Counted from the stretch's first letter, positions 52,360 to 62,140 are shown. The stretch is 64,000 nt of DNA from Salinisphaera sp002433465 (GCF_040361435.1 NZ_APNL01000003.1:209950-273949), one strand, 5' to 3'. Made by a program: numbers and translations. Notes: generated from the letters alone by a model not told the origin.

Positions 52360-54459
52360 TTACGAACCGGCCTCGTCGAGCAGCGCCAGAAACCCGGCTT
52401 CGTCGAGCAGGGTGACGCCGAGTTTTTCGGCCTTGTCGCGCTTGCTGCCGGGGCTGTCGCCGGCCACCACATAATCCGTTTTCTTGGAGACGCTGGAGGT
52501 GACCCGCCCGCCGCGGGCTTCGATACGCGCCTTGGCCTCGTCGCGGGTCAGGCTGTCCATGCTGCCGGTGAGCACGAAGGTCTGGCCGGCCAGCGGCTGC
52601 GGGGTGTCGTCGGTATCGACCGTTTCCCAGGCAACGCCGGCGGCAATGAGCGCATCGATGACGTCGAGATTGCGCTGCTCGCTGAAAAAATCCGCAATAC
52701 AGTGCGCCACCCGCGCACCCACGCCGGGCACCGCCTGCAGGCCTTCCGCGCTGAGCATGCGATCGCGCGCGGCGCGATTGTCCGGATGCGTCTGTTCGGC
52801 GTGCGCGACCCGTTCGAGATAGGCCTTGGCCTCGTCGCGCAGCGCATCCAGCGTGCCGAAATGCCGGGCCAGATCGCGGGCCATCGTTTCGCCCACTTCG
52901 CGAATGCCCAGCGCGAAGACGAAGCGCTCCAGCGTCGTCTGTTTGCTGGCCTCGATCGAGGCCAAGAGATTGGCGACCGACTTCGCGCCGTAGCCTTCGC
53001 GTTCGACGAGCGCATCGCGATGTTCGTGCAGGGCAAAGATATCGGCCGGCGATTCGAGCAGGCCTTCGTCCACGAAGGCTTCGATCTGGCGATCGCCCAG
53101 GCCTTCGATATCCAGCGCGCGGCGCGAGGCAAAGTGCTTGAGCGCTTCGCGGCGCTGCGCGGCACAGACCAGCCCGCCGGTACAGCGCGCCACTGCCTCG
53201 CCTTCGACACGCTCGACCGCCGAACCGCATACCGGGCATTCAGCCGGTAATTCGATCGCCGTCGAATTTTCGCCCCGGCGCGCGACTTCCTTGACCTCGG
53301 GTATGACGTCCCCGGCCCGGCGTACGACCACGGTATCGCCCACGCGCACGTCCTTGCGGGCGATTTCGTCCATGTTGTGCAGGGTGGCGTTGGAAACGGT
53401 CACCCCGCCCACGAAGACCGGTTCGAGCTTGGCCACGGGCGTGAGCGCGCCGGTGCGCCCGACCTGAAACTCCACCGCGTTCAAAAGCGTGGTGGTTTCT
53501 TCGGCCGGGAACTTGCGCGCAATCGCCCAGCGCGGCGCGCGGGCGACGAAGCCCAGTTCGTCGCGCACGGCGGCATCATCGACCTTGAATACGCAGCCGT
53601 CGATTTCGATATCCAGATTCGCGCGCCGCTCGGCCATCGCCTCGTAGTAAGCCTTGCAGCCGTCCAACCCCTGTACGCGGTCGACGTGCTCGCTGATCTG
53701 AAAGCCCCAGGCCTGCAGCTGTTGGAGCTGTTCGTACAGGCTGGCGGGCAATGTGATGCCATCGACGCGGCCGATGCCATAGCCCATGAACGCCAGCGGC
53801 CGGCGCGCGGTAATCGTCGAATCCAGCTGGCGCAGGCTGCCGGAGGCGGCATTGCGCGGGTTGACGAAGGCTTTCTGACCTTCGCTTTCCAGCCGCTCGT
53901 TGAGCGCATTAAAGCGCGAGCGCGCCAGCACCACTTCGCCGCGAATTTCGATGAAGTCGGGCACGTCTTCACCGGCAAGACGCAGCGGCAGATTACGAAT
54001 GGTACGGGCGTTGGGGGTGATGTCTTCGCCGGTGATGCCGTCACCGCGCGTGGTCGCCCGTACCAGTACGCCGTTTTCGTAGCGCAGGTTGAGCGCGGTG
54101 CCGTCGAACTTGGGCTCGGCGCAGTAGGCCAGCGCGCCGCCATCGACGGCCTCGCGCGCGCGGCGATCGAATTCCGCCAGCTCGTCGTCGTCGAAGCAGT
54201 TGCCCAGCGACAGCATGGGCGTGGCGTGATCGACCGACTCGAACTTGTCCGACGGCGGCGCGCCTACCCGCTGGGTAGGCGAATCCGAGGTGATCAGTTC
54301 CGGGTGCTCGGCCTCGAGATCCTGCAGCTCACGAAACAGCCGGTCGTATTCGGCGTCCGAGATCGTTGGATCGTCGTCTACGTAATACGCCCGGCTGTGT
54401 TCGCGCAGCTGTTCGGCGAGCTGCGCCGCCCTTTGTCTTGTCGCGCTGCTTGCCGCCAC
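52360..54459 (-). CDS. ligA: NAD-dependent DNA ligase LigA
   Basis: Seals nicks in replication and repair, using NAD. The 699-residue protein has the adenylation motif EPKFDGTAL with Lys117, an OB fold, the four-Cys zinc site (CPVCGS... and later RCTGGLVCAAQ), helix-hairpin-helix repeats and a C-terminal BRCT domain (GQTFVLTGSMDSLTRDEA). It starts with GTG at 54459, overlapping the zipA stop by one base. The smc-zipA-ligA order is classic in gammaproteobacteria. Confidence 0.97.
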   Translation of the reverse strand: MAASSATRQRAAQLAEQLREHSRAYYVDDDPTISDAEYDRLFRELQDLEAEHPELITSDSPTQRVGAPPSDKFESVDHATPMLSLGNCFDDDELAEFDRRAREAVDGGALAYCAEPKFDGTALNLRYENGVLVRATTRGDGITGEDITPNARTIRNLPLRLAGEDVPDFIEIRGEVVLARSRFNALNERLESEGQKAFVNPRNAASGSLRQLDSTITARRPLAFMGYGIGRVDGITLPASLYEQLQQLQAWGFQISEHVDRVQGLDGCKAYYEAMAERRANLDIEIDGCVFKVDDAAVRDELGFVARAPRWAIARKFPAEETTTLLNAVEFQVGRTGALTPVAKLEPVFVGGVTVSNATLHNMDEIARKDVRVGDTVVVRRAGDVIPEVKEVARRGENSTAIELPAECPVCGSAVERVEGEAVARCTGGLVCAAQRREALKHFASRRALDIEGLGDRQIEAFVDEGLLESPADIFALHEHRDALVEREGYGAKSVANLLASIEASKQTTLERFVFALGIREVGETMARDLARHFGTLDALRDEAKAYLERVAHAEQTHPDNRAARDRMLSAEGLQAVPGVGARVAHCIADFFSEQRNLDVIDALIAAGVAWETVDTDDTPQPLAGQTFVLTGSMDSLTRDEAKARIEARGGRVTSSVSKKTDYVVAGDSPGSKRDKAEKLGVTLLDEAGFLALLDEAGS

Positions 54460-55352
54460 TACCGGCGCTTGGCGATCTTCGCGCGCCGGTCGAGATCGGC
54501 GACCTTATCCAGCATGTACTGGGCGGTCTGGGCCTTGAGCAGTGCGCGCTTGTCGTCGAGCACTTCGCCGCCCAGGGCCTGGGCCAGTCCGTTGGCGGTT
54601 TCCATCATGTCGCGCAGGGCGGCGCCGCCTTGAATCGGCCCCGGCACCACCGTGTACAACACCAGACCGGGCGTATGCAGATGATCCTGGTCGACCGGAT
54701 CGAGCGTGCCCGGTTTGACCATGTTGGCCACCGCGAACACCGATTCCGGAATGCCGTGGGTTTCGGTCACGCGATGGAACTGATCGTTGATGCCGAACTT
54801 CAGATCCTGCGACTGCAGGGCCACATGCACGTCCGGACCGTCGAACATGCGCCCTGCGGGCGCGGCCACATGCAACAGGAACACTTCACGCTCGGCGCCG
54901 GGCGGCGCGCTCGGCGCGCGCATGTTCTCGACCCGCTCGCCGCCGCCGGGCGCGGCCTGGGCTTGCTTGTCTGCCCCGGCTGCGACGGCGTCCTGTTCTT
55001 CCGGCAGAGGCTTGGGTTCGGCGCCGCGTTTCTTGTAGGCCGTCCAGGAGGCTTCCACGCCCTGCCCACCGCCGGTTTCGTATTCATGCTCGTCAAGCGG
55101 AGCGTCTACCTTGCCGGCGGCGCGCCGACTGGCCGGGGTGTTTTTCGACAGCGTCCGCACGCCCACCACGTAGGAATCGCCGCCCAGGGATTCGCCATGC
55201 TCGCCTGTGTCCGGACTGTCTTCGCCGGCGCCCCGCGGCGTGTCGTCCATACCCCGCCAGGGATCGTCGCCCGCCTGACGTCGCATGTACCAATAGGCAC
55301 CGCCGACCACGGCGATCAAGAGAATGAGAAGAAGCCATTGCACGATAGACAT
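54459..55352 (-). CDS. zipA: Cell division protein ZipA
   Basis: Inner-membrane protein that tethers FtsZ to the membrane. The 297-residue protein has an N-terminal membrane helix (VQWLLLILLIAVVGGAYWY), a long disordered charged linker (about 25-150) and a C-terminal FtsZ-binding domain (about 160-290; LLHVAAPAGRMFDGPDV, LKFGINDQFHR, LVLYTVVPGP). Lies between smc and ligA with 34 bp to smc and a 1-bp overlap with ligA. Confidence 0.95.
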   Translation of the reverse strand: MSIVQWLLLILLIAVVGGAYWYMRRQAGDDPWRGMDDTPRGAGEDSPDTGEHGESLGGDSYVVGVRTLSKNTPASRRAAGKVDAPLDEHEYETGGGQGVEASWTAYKKRGAEPKPLPEEQDAVAAGADKQAQAAPGGGERVENMRAPSAPPGAEREVFLLHVAAPAGRMFDGPDVHVALQSQDLKFGINDQFHRVTETHGIPESVFAVANMVKPGTLDPVDQDHLHTPGLVLYTVVPGPIQGGAALRDMMETANGLAQALGGEVLDDKRALLKAQTAQYMLDKVADLDRRAKIAKRR

Positions 55353-55386
55353 AGGCGCTTTAGTCGATAAGTTGCGTGGCGCCGGC

Positions 55387-58300
55387 TCAGCCGGCCATGT
55401 CGAGGGCTTGATCGATATCGACGCTGACCAGCCGGGACACCCCGGGCTCGGCCATGGTCACGCCGTGCAGTTGCTCGGCGAGCGACATCGTCAGCTTGTT
55501 GTGCGTAATCACGATGAACTGAACCTGGGCCGACATCCGCCGTACGAGTTCGCAAAAACGCGACACGTTGGCGTCGTCGAGCGGTGCATCGATTTCATCC
55601 AGCATACAAAACGGTGCCGGGTTGAGTTCGAACAGGGCGAATAATAGCGCAACCGCGGTCAACGCCTTCTCTCCGCCCGACAACATTTGAATCGAGGCGT
55701 TACGTTTGCCCGGCGGACGCGCCATCACGCGGATGCCGGTGGAAAGCCAGTCGTCCTCGGTGAGCTCGAGCGCGGCTTCGCCGCCGCCGAACAATTCCGG
55801 GAACATGTCCGCAAACCGCGCGTTGACCTGTTCGTAGGTGGCCTTGAAGCGCGCCCGGGTTTCGCGGTCGATACGCGCGATCGCGCTTTCCAGGGTTTCC
55901 AGCGCTTCGGCCAGATCGGCGTGCTGCTCGCCCAGATAGCGCTCGCGCTCGGCCTCGGCGTCGTATTCCTCGATCGCGGCGAGGTTGATCGCGCCCAGGC
56001 GCTGGATCTTGCGTTCGAGCGTGTCGATGGCCGACGTGCAGCTTTCGATGGTCGCGCCCTCTTCGAGGCCGGCCACCAGCGCTGTCGGCGTTTCGCCGAG
56101 TTCTTCGATCTGTTCGGCGATGCCGGCACGGCGCACGCCGGTGGTTTCGACATCGATCTTGGCCTGTTGCAGGCCTTCGCGGGCCGTATCCACACCCTGC
56201 TCGGCCTGCATGAGCTGTTGCGAGACGTCTTGCAGCGCCTTTTCGCTCGCCTTGAGCGCTTCGCGCGCTGCGCGCAGCTCGCGCTCGGCGCGGTGTTGGG
56301 CCTCCAGCGCCTGCTCGTGTTCGCTCTCGTCCGCTGCGGGCGCGGCCTCGTCGACGGCGTCGGCGGCCTGGTCATCGAAACCGGCCAGACGCGCCTCGAC
56401 GTCGGCATGGGCGGTACGCGTATCGGCCAGCCGCTGTTCGATCGACTGCGCCCGGCTGCGGTTCTGTTCGCTACGCGTTTCGATTTCGCGCAGCGCCCGT
56501 TCGGCCTCGGCATGGGCCTTGCGGGCAGCGTCGCGCGCGCTGCGGCTTTCGGCAAGTTCCGACTGCGCCTGGCGCCGCGCCTCGGTGAAGGCTTCGGCCT
56601 TTTCCTCCAGCGCGGCGACCTGGCCGTTCAGCCGCTCGGCCTCGCCCTCGGCCTCGGCGATCTGCTTGTCCAGGTCGGCGAGTTCCGTGTCCAGCTCGTT
56701 GCGCCGGCGGGTAAGCTGCTCGGCGCGAATTTCCCGGCCCTGTTGTTCGGCGCGTGCGGCTTCGAGTTCGCGCTGGGCCTGGGCGATGCGCTGATCGAGC
56801 GCCCGTTTTTGTTCGCGGCGCTGGTCGCGCTGCTGGCGCTGTTCATCGAGCGTGGCCTGGCGGCTGGCCAGCTCGGCCTGTTCGCTGTCGATCTGCTCGG
56901 CGAGGCTTTCGATACGCTGTTCGCGCTCAAGCACGCCCTGCTCGGCCGAGCCGGCGGCCGGGGTCACCAGACTGTTCGGCCCGATACAGCAGCCGTCGAG
57001 GGTGACGAAGCGCTGATCTTCGGCCAACTCCGTGCGCCGCGCGAGCGCGCTGGCAAGATCCTCGACCACGAATACCCGGGCGGCCAGCGCCGCGATGACT
57101 GCGGGCGCTTCAATACCGTCGGCCAGGCTGGGCGTATCGGCGGGCCCTTCCACTGGCCCGGCCGTCGCCGCCGCGCCGGCTTCCACCAGGGTCAGCGATT
57201 CGTTGGGCCAATCGCCGCTGAGCTGGGGCAGCTGTTCGACCACGAAGCCGCGCAGCCACGGGCCCAGCACGGCTTCGGCGGCCGTCTGCCAGGCCTTGCG
57301 TACCTTCACGCGGCGTGCAACGCCCGCCGCCTGGGTCTGGGCATGGTCGGCCAGCCATTCGGCCAACGCCGTGTCGTCTTCGCGCAGCACGGACTGCTGG
57401 AGCTGGCGCTCCGAGGCCAGGCGGGCCCGCGTTTCGCCGAGCTGGGTGCGGCGGGTCTCGACATCGCGCTCGGCGTCGTTGATGGCCACCCGCAGGGCTT
57501 CGTCGGCTTCGGCCTGTTCGGCGGCCGCGCATTCATCTTCGGCCAGGCGCGCGGCCCGGGCTTCGATATCCCGCGCGCCGGCCTGCAGATCGCCGACCTG
57601 TTCTTCATCGAGTTTTTCGCGCTCGGCACGGCGTTTGTCGCGTCGGTTGCCCAACTGCTGGGCCCGCTCTTCGGCATAGCGTGCCCGGCGGCGTTCGGCA
57701 TCCAGTTGCTGAACGGGATTATGTTCGGCGCTGTTATGGGCGTCCCAGGCCGCCTCTGCCTCGCGCGCGGCCTGCTCGTCTTTCTGCAGCGTCTTGCCGG
57801 CGTTTTCCAGCGCCTGTTGCGCATCCGTGCGTTCGCGGGCGATGGCCTCGGCGGCCTCGGCCGTCTGCTGGGCCGCGTGTTCGTCGTCGGCAACCCGCTT
57901 GGCCAGCGCGTCGCGGCGTTCGACCAGTTCATCGCGCTCGCGCTGGCGCAGTTCGCGCATTTCCTTGGCATGGGCCAGGGCCTGGGCAATACGTGATGCC
58001 CGAGCCTGCGCATCGTAGAAGGCCGCCTGCTGGGTCTGCACCTCGCTCATGGCCTTCTGCTGGCCCGCGGCTTCGGCTTCACGCGCCTGCTGGGCATTGC
58101 GCTGCGCGGAAATGGCATCGCGCAGGACGTTCTCGCTTTCGCGCAGGCGCGCTTCGGCAGCCTCGACCTTTTCGTTTTCGGCGGCCCAGCGTAGCGCCAG
58201 CAGCTGGGCTCGCAGCTGGCGTTCCTCGGCCTTGAACTGCTTGTATTTCTCGGCGTTGGCGGCCTGGCGTTTGAGCACGCCCAGCCGCTGGGTGACTTCA

Positions 58301-58899
58301 CCGATGAGGTCGTTGAGCCGGTCGAGGTTTTCGCGCGTGTGGCGCATGCGGTTTTCGGTCTCGCGCCGGCGTTCCTTGTATTTTGAGATGCCGGCGGCTT
58401 CTTCGAGCACCTGGCGCATGTCTTCTGGTTTGGCTTCGATCAGGCGATTGACCGCGCCCTGCTCGATTACCGCATAGTTGCTGCGCCCGCCCAGGCCGGT
58501 GCCCAGAAACAGGTCGATGACGTCGCGCCGCCGCGACTTCGTGCCGTTGATGTAGTAGCGCGAGCCGCCGTCGCGGGTGAGCTCACGCTTGACCGAGATT
58601 TCACTGAAGGCGCCGTACTGGCCGGTCAGCGTGGCGTCGCTGTTGTCGAACTTGAGCTCGACCGAGGCCCGACCGACCGGCTTGCGCGCCTTGGAGCCGT
58701 TGAAGATGACGTCTTCCAGCGCTTCGCCGCGCAGCTGGCGCGCGCTCGATTCGCCGGTGACCCAGCGCACGGCATCGATAACGTTGGACTTGCCGCAACC
58801 GTTGGGCCCGACCACGCCGGTAAGGTTGGAGGTCAGCGCCAGCGTTGCCGGGTCGACGAACGACTTGAAACCCGCCAGCCGGATTGAGGTCAGACGCAT
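55387..58899 (-). CDS. smc: Chromosome segregation ATPase SMC
   Basis: Central motor of the SMC-ScpAB condensin; scpA and scpB are at 44.4-46.1 kb. The 1170-residue protein from ATG 58899 (MRLTSIRLAGFKSFVDPATL) has Walker A GPNGCGKSN (about 32-40), long coiled coils (about 170-500 and 650-1000), a hinge in the middle (about 520-640), the ABC signature LSGGEKALTAVALLFALF and Walker B FCMLDEIDAPLDD. A slightly longer start at 58923 adds eight residues not typical of the family. Confidence 0.98.
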   Translation of the reverse strand: MRLTSIRLAGFKSFVDPATLALTSNLTGVVGPNGCGKSNVIDAVRWVTGESSARQLRGEALEDVIFNGSKARKPVGRASVELKFDNSDATLTGQYGAFSEISVKRELTRDGGSRYYINGTKSRRRDVIDLFLGTGLGGRSNYAVIEQGAVNRLIEAKPEDMRQVLEEAAGISKYKERRRETENRMRHTRENLDRLNDLIGEVTQRLGVLKRQAANAEKYKQFKAEERQLRAQLLALRWAAENEKVEAAEARLRESENVLRDAISAQRNAQQAREAEAAGQQKAMSEVQTQQAAFYDAQARASRIAQALAHAKEMRELRQRERDELVERRDALAKRVADDEHAAQQTAEAAEAIARERTDAQQALENAGKTLQKDEQAAREAEAAWDAHNSAEHNPVQQLDAERRRARYAEERAQQLGNRRDKRRAEREKLDEEQVGDLQAGARDIEARAARLAEDECAAAEQAEADEALRVAINDAERDVETRRTQLGETRARLASERQLQQSVLREDDTALAEWLADHAQTQAAGVARRVKVRKAWQTAAEAVLGPWLRGFVVEQLPQLSGDWPNESLTLVEAGAAATAGPVEGPADTPSLADGIEAPAVIAALAARVFVVEDLASALARRTELAEDQRFVTLDGCCIGPNSLVTPAAGSAEQGVLEREQRIESLAEQIDSEQAELASRQATLDEQRQQRDQRREQKRALDQRIAQAQRELEAARAEQQGREIRAEQLTRRRNELDTELADLDKQIAEAEGEAERLNGQVAALEEKAEAFTEARRQAQSELAESRSARDAARKAHAEAERALREIETRSEQNRSRAQSIEQRLADTRTAHADVEARLAGFDDQAADAVDEAAPAADESEHEQALEAQHRAERELRAAREALKASEKALQDVSQQLMQAEQGVDTAREGLQQAKIDVETTGVRRAGIAEQIEELGETPTALVAGLEEGATIESCTSAIDTLERKIQRLGAINLAAIEEYDAEAERERYLGEQHADLAEALETLESAIARIDRETRARFKATYEQVNARFADMFPELFGGGEAALELTEDDWLSTGIRVMARPPGKRNASIQMLSGGEKALTAVALLFALFELNPAPFCMLDEIDAPLDDANVSRFCELVRRMSAQVQFIVITHNKLTMSLAEQLHGVTMAEPGVSRLVSVDIDQALDMAG

Positions 58900-59032
58900 G
58901 GGCGCACTGCCCCGCTCGCGCACCGGTCGCGTCGACGTACGATCTCGTCGCGTTGTGAAATACGGCGGCGCAAATCTGCCTCCGGCTGGGTGGGCGAACG
59001 CAAAGCCCGCTAGTGTAACCTAGGGAAGCGCT

Positions 59033-59312
59033 GCATAACCTCTCGCGGGTCGCGTTCGAGTCCTCACAGACGGTGCGGCAAGGCGTCCAGGCGCAGCGCC
59101 TGCCTGATTGGCAGGTCAAGCCTGGCAACGCAGCCGCGGCGTCTGTGAGGCCGAACCTCTGCGGGCCGCCGGCTTTGCGCACGCTTGATCGGCGTCAGTG
59201 TTCGCTACCGTGCACCAAGCACGCTACGCTCTCACTTCCTTGCCAATCGCGCGCAAAGCACGCCGGCGCGACCGCGACAGGTTGTACAGAGCTTCCTTAG
59301 CCCACTTGTTAG
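59033..59312 (-). repeat. Dispersed ~280-bp repeat, copy 2
   Basis: Read on the minus strand it contains CTCTGTACAACCTGTCGCGG near 59290-59271, then TTGACCTGCCAATCAGGCAGG near 59119-59099 (20 bases shown of a longer match), CGCTGCGCC and GACTCGAACGCGAC near 59060. These segments appear in the same order as in copy 1 at 51.7-52.0 kb. It fills most of the 441-bp gap between divergent smc and queF. Confidence 0.65.
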
Positions 59313-59340
59313 CGACCAAAGCGCGCACGACGGAGAACCG

Positions 59341-59730
59341 ATGTCGACCCAACCGAGCCGCGATCTCGAAACCTTTCCCAACCCGAGCCCGGAGCGCGAT
59401 TACACCATTCGTATGCGTATTCCGGAGTTCACCTGCCTGTGTCCTAAGACCGGCCAGCCCGACTTTGCGACGCTGTATCTGGAGTATGTGCCGGAGGCGA
59501 GCTGCGTGGAGCTGAAATCGCTCAAGCTCTATGTGTGGTCTTACCGCGACGAAGGCGCCTTTCACGAGGCCGTGACCAACCAGATTCTGGAAGACCTGGT
59601 AGCCGCGACCCAGCCGCGATTCATGCGCCTGCACGCCGAATTCTGGATGCGTGGCGGTATCGATACCAGCGTGATCGTCGATCACCGGGCCGACAACTGG
59701 CACCCCGGCACGCCGGTGCATCTGCCCTGA
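59341..59730 (+). CDS. queF: NADPH-dependent 7-cyano-7-deazaguanine reductase QueF
   Basis: Reduces preQ0 to preQ1 in queuosine synthesis. The 129-residue protein is the short (unimodular) QueF type. It contains TCLCPKTGQPDFA with the catalytic Cys, and LYLEYVPEASCVELKSLKLY with conserved Glu and Tyr/Ser contacts, ending HVIVDHRADN-like motif seen as VIVDHRADNW. Start at ATG 59341, with GGAG seven bases upstream. The other que genes are not here. Confidence 0.95.
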   Translation: MSTQPSRDLETFPNPSPERDYTIRMRIPEFTCLCPKTGQPDFATLYLEYVPEASCVELKSLKLYVWSYRDEGAFHEAVTNQILEDLVAATQPRFMRLHAEFWMRGGIDTSVIVDHRADNWHPGTPVHLP

Positions 59731-59746
59731 AGCGATCGACGCCCTG

Positions 59747-59771
59747 CCGGTGCCACACCTCGCGGCACCGG
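59747..59771. terminator. Hairpin between convergent queF and glycine-zipper lipoprotein gene
   Basis: CCGGTGCC and GGCACCGG form a perfect 8-bp stem with a 9-nt loop in the gap between convergent genes. No T run, so termination is possible but not proven. Confidence 0.5.
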
Positions 59772-59785
59772 GAGAGGCGACAGGT

Positions 59786-60466
59786 CTAGCGCATCAAAAT
59801 CAGGCTGTTGCCCTGAACGCGTACGCGGGTTCCGGGGCTGATGCTATCCGCCGTATCCACGCTCACGGTGCGTGAGCCGCCGGCGTCCATGGCCACGGCC
59901 ACCTGGTAGATGGTCTTGCGCTTGATGCGCTTTTCCACTTCGCGACCCGCGAACACGCCGCCGAGGGTGCCCGCGACCTGGGCAATGGTCTTGCCCGAGC
60001 CGCTGCCGATCTGGCTGCCGACCACGGCGCCGGCCACGCCACCGGCGACGCTGCCAATCAGGCTCGGGTCGCCGTTGGTGGTGACCGGCGTGATCGAGCT
60101 GACCGTGCCGCAATCACCGCAGACCGGCTGCTCGTTGCTCTTGGCCTCTTCGCGGGCCTCGGCACGGGCCTGCTGGGTGGCGCTATCCGACTTCTTGGCC
60201 GCCTGCGTCTGGCGCTCTGCGGCTTCGCGTTTTTCGGTCTTGGCTTCGGCGACCTCTTTTTCCGCCGCCGCTTTATCTTCGCGCGCCTTCGCTTCGGCCT
60301 GGGCCTTTTCGGCGGCGTCGACCTTCGCCTGGGCTGCCTCGAGTTCGGCGTTCGCCTGTTCGAGCTGGGCCTGGGCCTGATCGCTGTCGTCCTGGGAGCA
60401 GGCGCTCAGCGCCAGCGTCATACAGCACAGCAGCACGGCAAACCATCGCAAGCTCGGGTTGTTCAT
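59786..60466 (-). CDS. Glycine-zipper outer-membrane lipoprotein (SlyB-like)
   Basis: A 226-residue lipoprotein from ATG 60466 with lipobox LSAC near residue 23. A charged Ala/Glu/Lys coiled coil (about 25-120) follows. Then comes a glycine-zipper 2TM segment (SLIGSVAGGVAGAVVGSQIG and GKTIAQVAGTLGGVFAG), typical of the 17-kDa-antigen/SlyB family. The C-terminal domain has RTVSVDTADSISPGTRVRVQG, as in SlyB. The coiled-coil insertion before the zipper is unusual for SlyB itself. Likely outer-membrane structural role. Confidence 0.82.
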   Translation of the reverse strand: MNNPSLRWFAVLLCCMTLALSACSQDDSDQAQAQLEQANAELEAAQAKVDAAEKAQAEAKAREDKAAAEKEVAEAKTEKREAAERQTQAAKKSDSATQQARAEAREEAKSNEQPVCGDCGTVSSITPVTTNGDPSLIGSVAGGVAGAVVGSQIGSGSGKTIAQVAGTLGGVFAGREVEKRIKRKTIYQVAVAMDAGGSRTVSVDTADSISPGTRVRVQGNSLILMR

Positions 60467-60578
60467 GGGTTCTTCCCTGGGTTGTTCTACACTCATGCTT
60501 CGAAGCCGCGCGACCGTCCGAGTGGACGCCGGCGCGCGTCGAATTGCCCAAATTCTAGTCGAGCTACCCGAACGTACG

Positions 60579-61349
60579 ATGAATCCGATTACCGAATTCA
60601 GCGCCGGCCCGTCCTATCTGCTGCGAGGGTTTCGCATGCTGGGCGAGCCGTCGCTGCGCCGCTACGTCGTGATTCCTATCCTCATCAATATCGTGCTCAT
60701 CGCCGGCCTGGTTTCGTTGCTCGGCTGGCAGCTCGACAGCTGGCTGCATGCCTGGCTATCCGGCCTGCCGGACTGGCTCGCGTGGCTGGAGACCCTGCTG
60801 TGGTGGATCGGCGTGCTGCTGGCAACGCTGGCGTTCTGCTATATCTTCACCCTGCTCGCCAATCTGATTGCCAGCCCCTTCAACGGCCTGCTATCGGCCC
60901 AGGTGGAAAAGCTGGTGACTGGCCAGGCGCCCGAATCGGGTATGAGCCTGGCCGGCGAAATGGCCGACGGCCTGTTCGGCGAGCTGCGGCGGCTACGCTA
61001 TTATCTGGGCCGCGCGCTGATGCTGGGCATCGTGAGCCTTGCCCTGTTCTTCATACCGGGGGCGAATCTGGCCATCGCGCCGATGTGGTTCGTGTTCGGT
61101 GCCTTCATGCTGTCGTTCGAGTATCTCGACCAGCCCATGGCCAACCGTGGGCTGCGTTTCGACGACAAGATCCTGCGCATGCGCGCGCGGCGCTGGCGCC
61201 ACCTGGGCTTTGGCAGCCTGGTGACGTTAATGACCGCGCTGCCGCTGGCCAATCTCGTGGTGATGCCGGCCGCCGTGGTCGGCGCCACGCTGCTGTATCT
61301 GGAGTGTCACCCGAGCAGCGGTACCGCCCCAGTCAAACGCGGCGATTAA
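60579..61349 (+). CDS. cysZ: CysZ-like sulfate transporter
   Basis: Inner-membrane protein that brings sulfate into the cell for cysteine synthesis. The 256-residue protein begins at ATG 60579 (NPITEFSAGPSYLLRGFRM). It has several membrane segments (YVVIPILINIVLIAGLVSLL, LLWWIGVLLATLAFCYIF, LMLGIVSLALFFIPGANL) and the family-typical NLIASPFNGLLSAQVEKL loop. Convergent with the HAD gene, overlapping by 4 bp at the stops. Confidence 0.93.
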   Translation: MNPITEFSAGPSYLLRGFRMLGEPSLRRYVVIPILINIVLIAGLVSLLGWQLDSWLHAWLSGLPDWLAWLETLLWWIGVLLATLAFCYIFTLLANLIASPFNGLLSAQVEKLVTGQAPESGMSLAGEMADGLFGELRRLRYYLGRALMLGIVSLALFFIPGANLAIAPMWFVFGAFMLSFEYLDQPMANRGLRFDDKILRMRARRWRHLGFGSLVTLMTALPLANLVVMPAAVVGATLLYLECHPSSGTAPVKRGD

Positions 61350-62140
61350 TCGGCAGACGCCGGCGCCGCTTCGCCGTTGATGCGCCGCAGCACGTCCAGA
61401 TTGACGTAGTCGAAATCAAAGCCGGGGGATTTGAGAATGGTCACCGGCAGATCCGGTTCGCCCAGCGAATCCAGCACCGCCGCGGCGCTGTCGAACACCT
61501 GATCGCGGGTATCGGCATTCACGGTGACCAACGCGGGCACGTGCGCGCCATGGGCCGCCCTTACGCCCGCATTCGAGTCCTCGATGGCAATACACTCGGC
61601 CGGCGCACAACCCAGGCGCTCACAGGCCATACGGTAAACGTCGGGCGCGGGCTTTTTATTGTCCACCTCGTCACCGCATACGGTCAGTTCGATATACGCC
61701 AACAGCTCGTCGCCCAGCGCATAGGCCAGGAACGGCTCGAGTGTCGCTCGGGTGGCATTGGTCACGATCGCGATACGCAGACCCGATTCGCCCGCTTCGC
61801 GAATCAGGCGTTCCACGCCAGCCCGAAGCGGCACCCGCCCCTTGCGCAAGCGGTCGCGAAAATAGCGCGACTTGCTCTGGTGCAGCTCCGCGACCCAGTT
61901 GTCGCGGTCCTCGCGCACGCGCTCGTCGTTCGGGCCCAGTTCGGGCTCGTAACTGTCGAGGTAGTGATTGATGCGTTCGCGGCCGCCGGAAATCAGAAGC
62001 AGCTTGCGATAGAGCTTCTTGGTCCAGCGCCAGTCCAGACCGTGTTCCTTGAACGCCCGGTTGTAGGCCGGCAGATGGCCCTCGGGTTCGGTATCGGCCA
62101 GAGTGCCGTCGACATCGAATAGCAGCGCGCCAAGCGTCAT
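61346..62140 (-). CDS. HAD-IA hydrolase of the CbbY/phosphatase group
   Basis: A 264-residue HAD hydrolase with motif I FDVDGTLADTEPEGH at the N-terminus (start ATG 62140), motif II RIAIVTNATRATLE, Lys motif KKPAPDVYRMACERLG and motif IV CIAIEDSNAGVRAA. The helical cap and HLPAYNRAF segment resemble CbbY/YedF-like sugar phosphatases or beta-phosphoglucomutase relatives. The substrate is not told by sequence. Converges with cysZ. Confidence 0.87.
   Translation of the reverse strand: MTLGALLFDVDGTLADTEPEGHLPAYNRAFKEHGLDWRWTKKLYRKLLLISGGRERINHYLDSYEPELGPNDERVREDRDNWVAELHQSKSRYFRDRLRKGRVPLRAGVERLIREAGESGLRIAIVTNATRATLEPFLAYALGDELLAYIELTVCGDEVDNKKPAPDVYRMACERLGCAPAECIAIEDSNAGVRAAHGAHVPALVTVNADTRDQVFDSAAAVLDSLGEPDLPVTILKSPGFDFDYVNLDVLRRINGEAAPASAD

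Noticed and set aside
55687..57996. Open frame of about 770 codons on the plus strand opposite smc
   Set aside because: Gly/Leu/Phe-rich shadow of the smc coiled-coil codons; no independent support.
58900..59340. preQ1 riboswitch upstream of queF
   Set aside because: The gap is occupied by the second dispersed repeat in the opposite orientation, and I find no preQ1 aptamer pseudoknot pattern next to the queF ribosome site.
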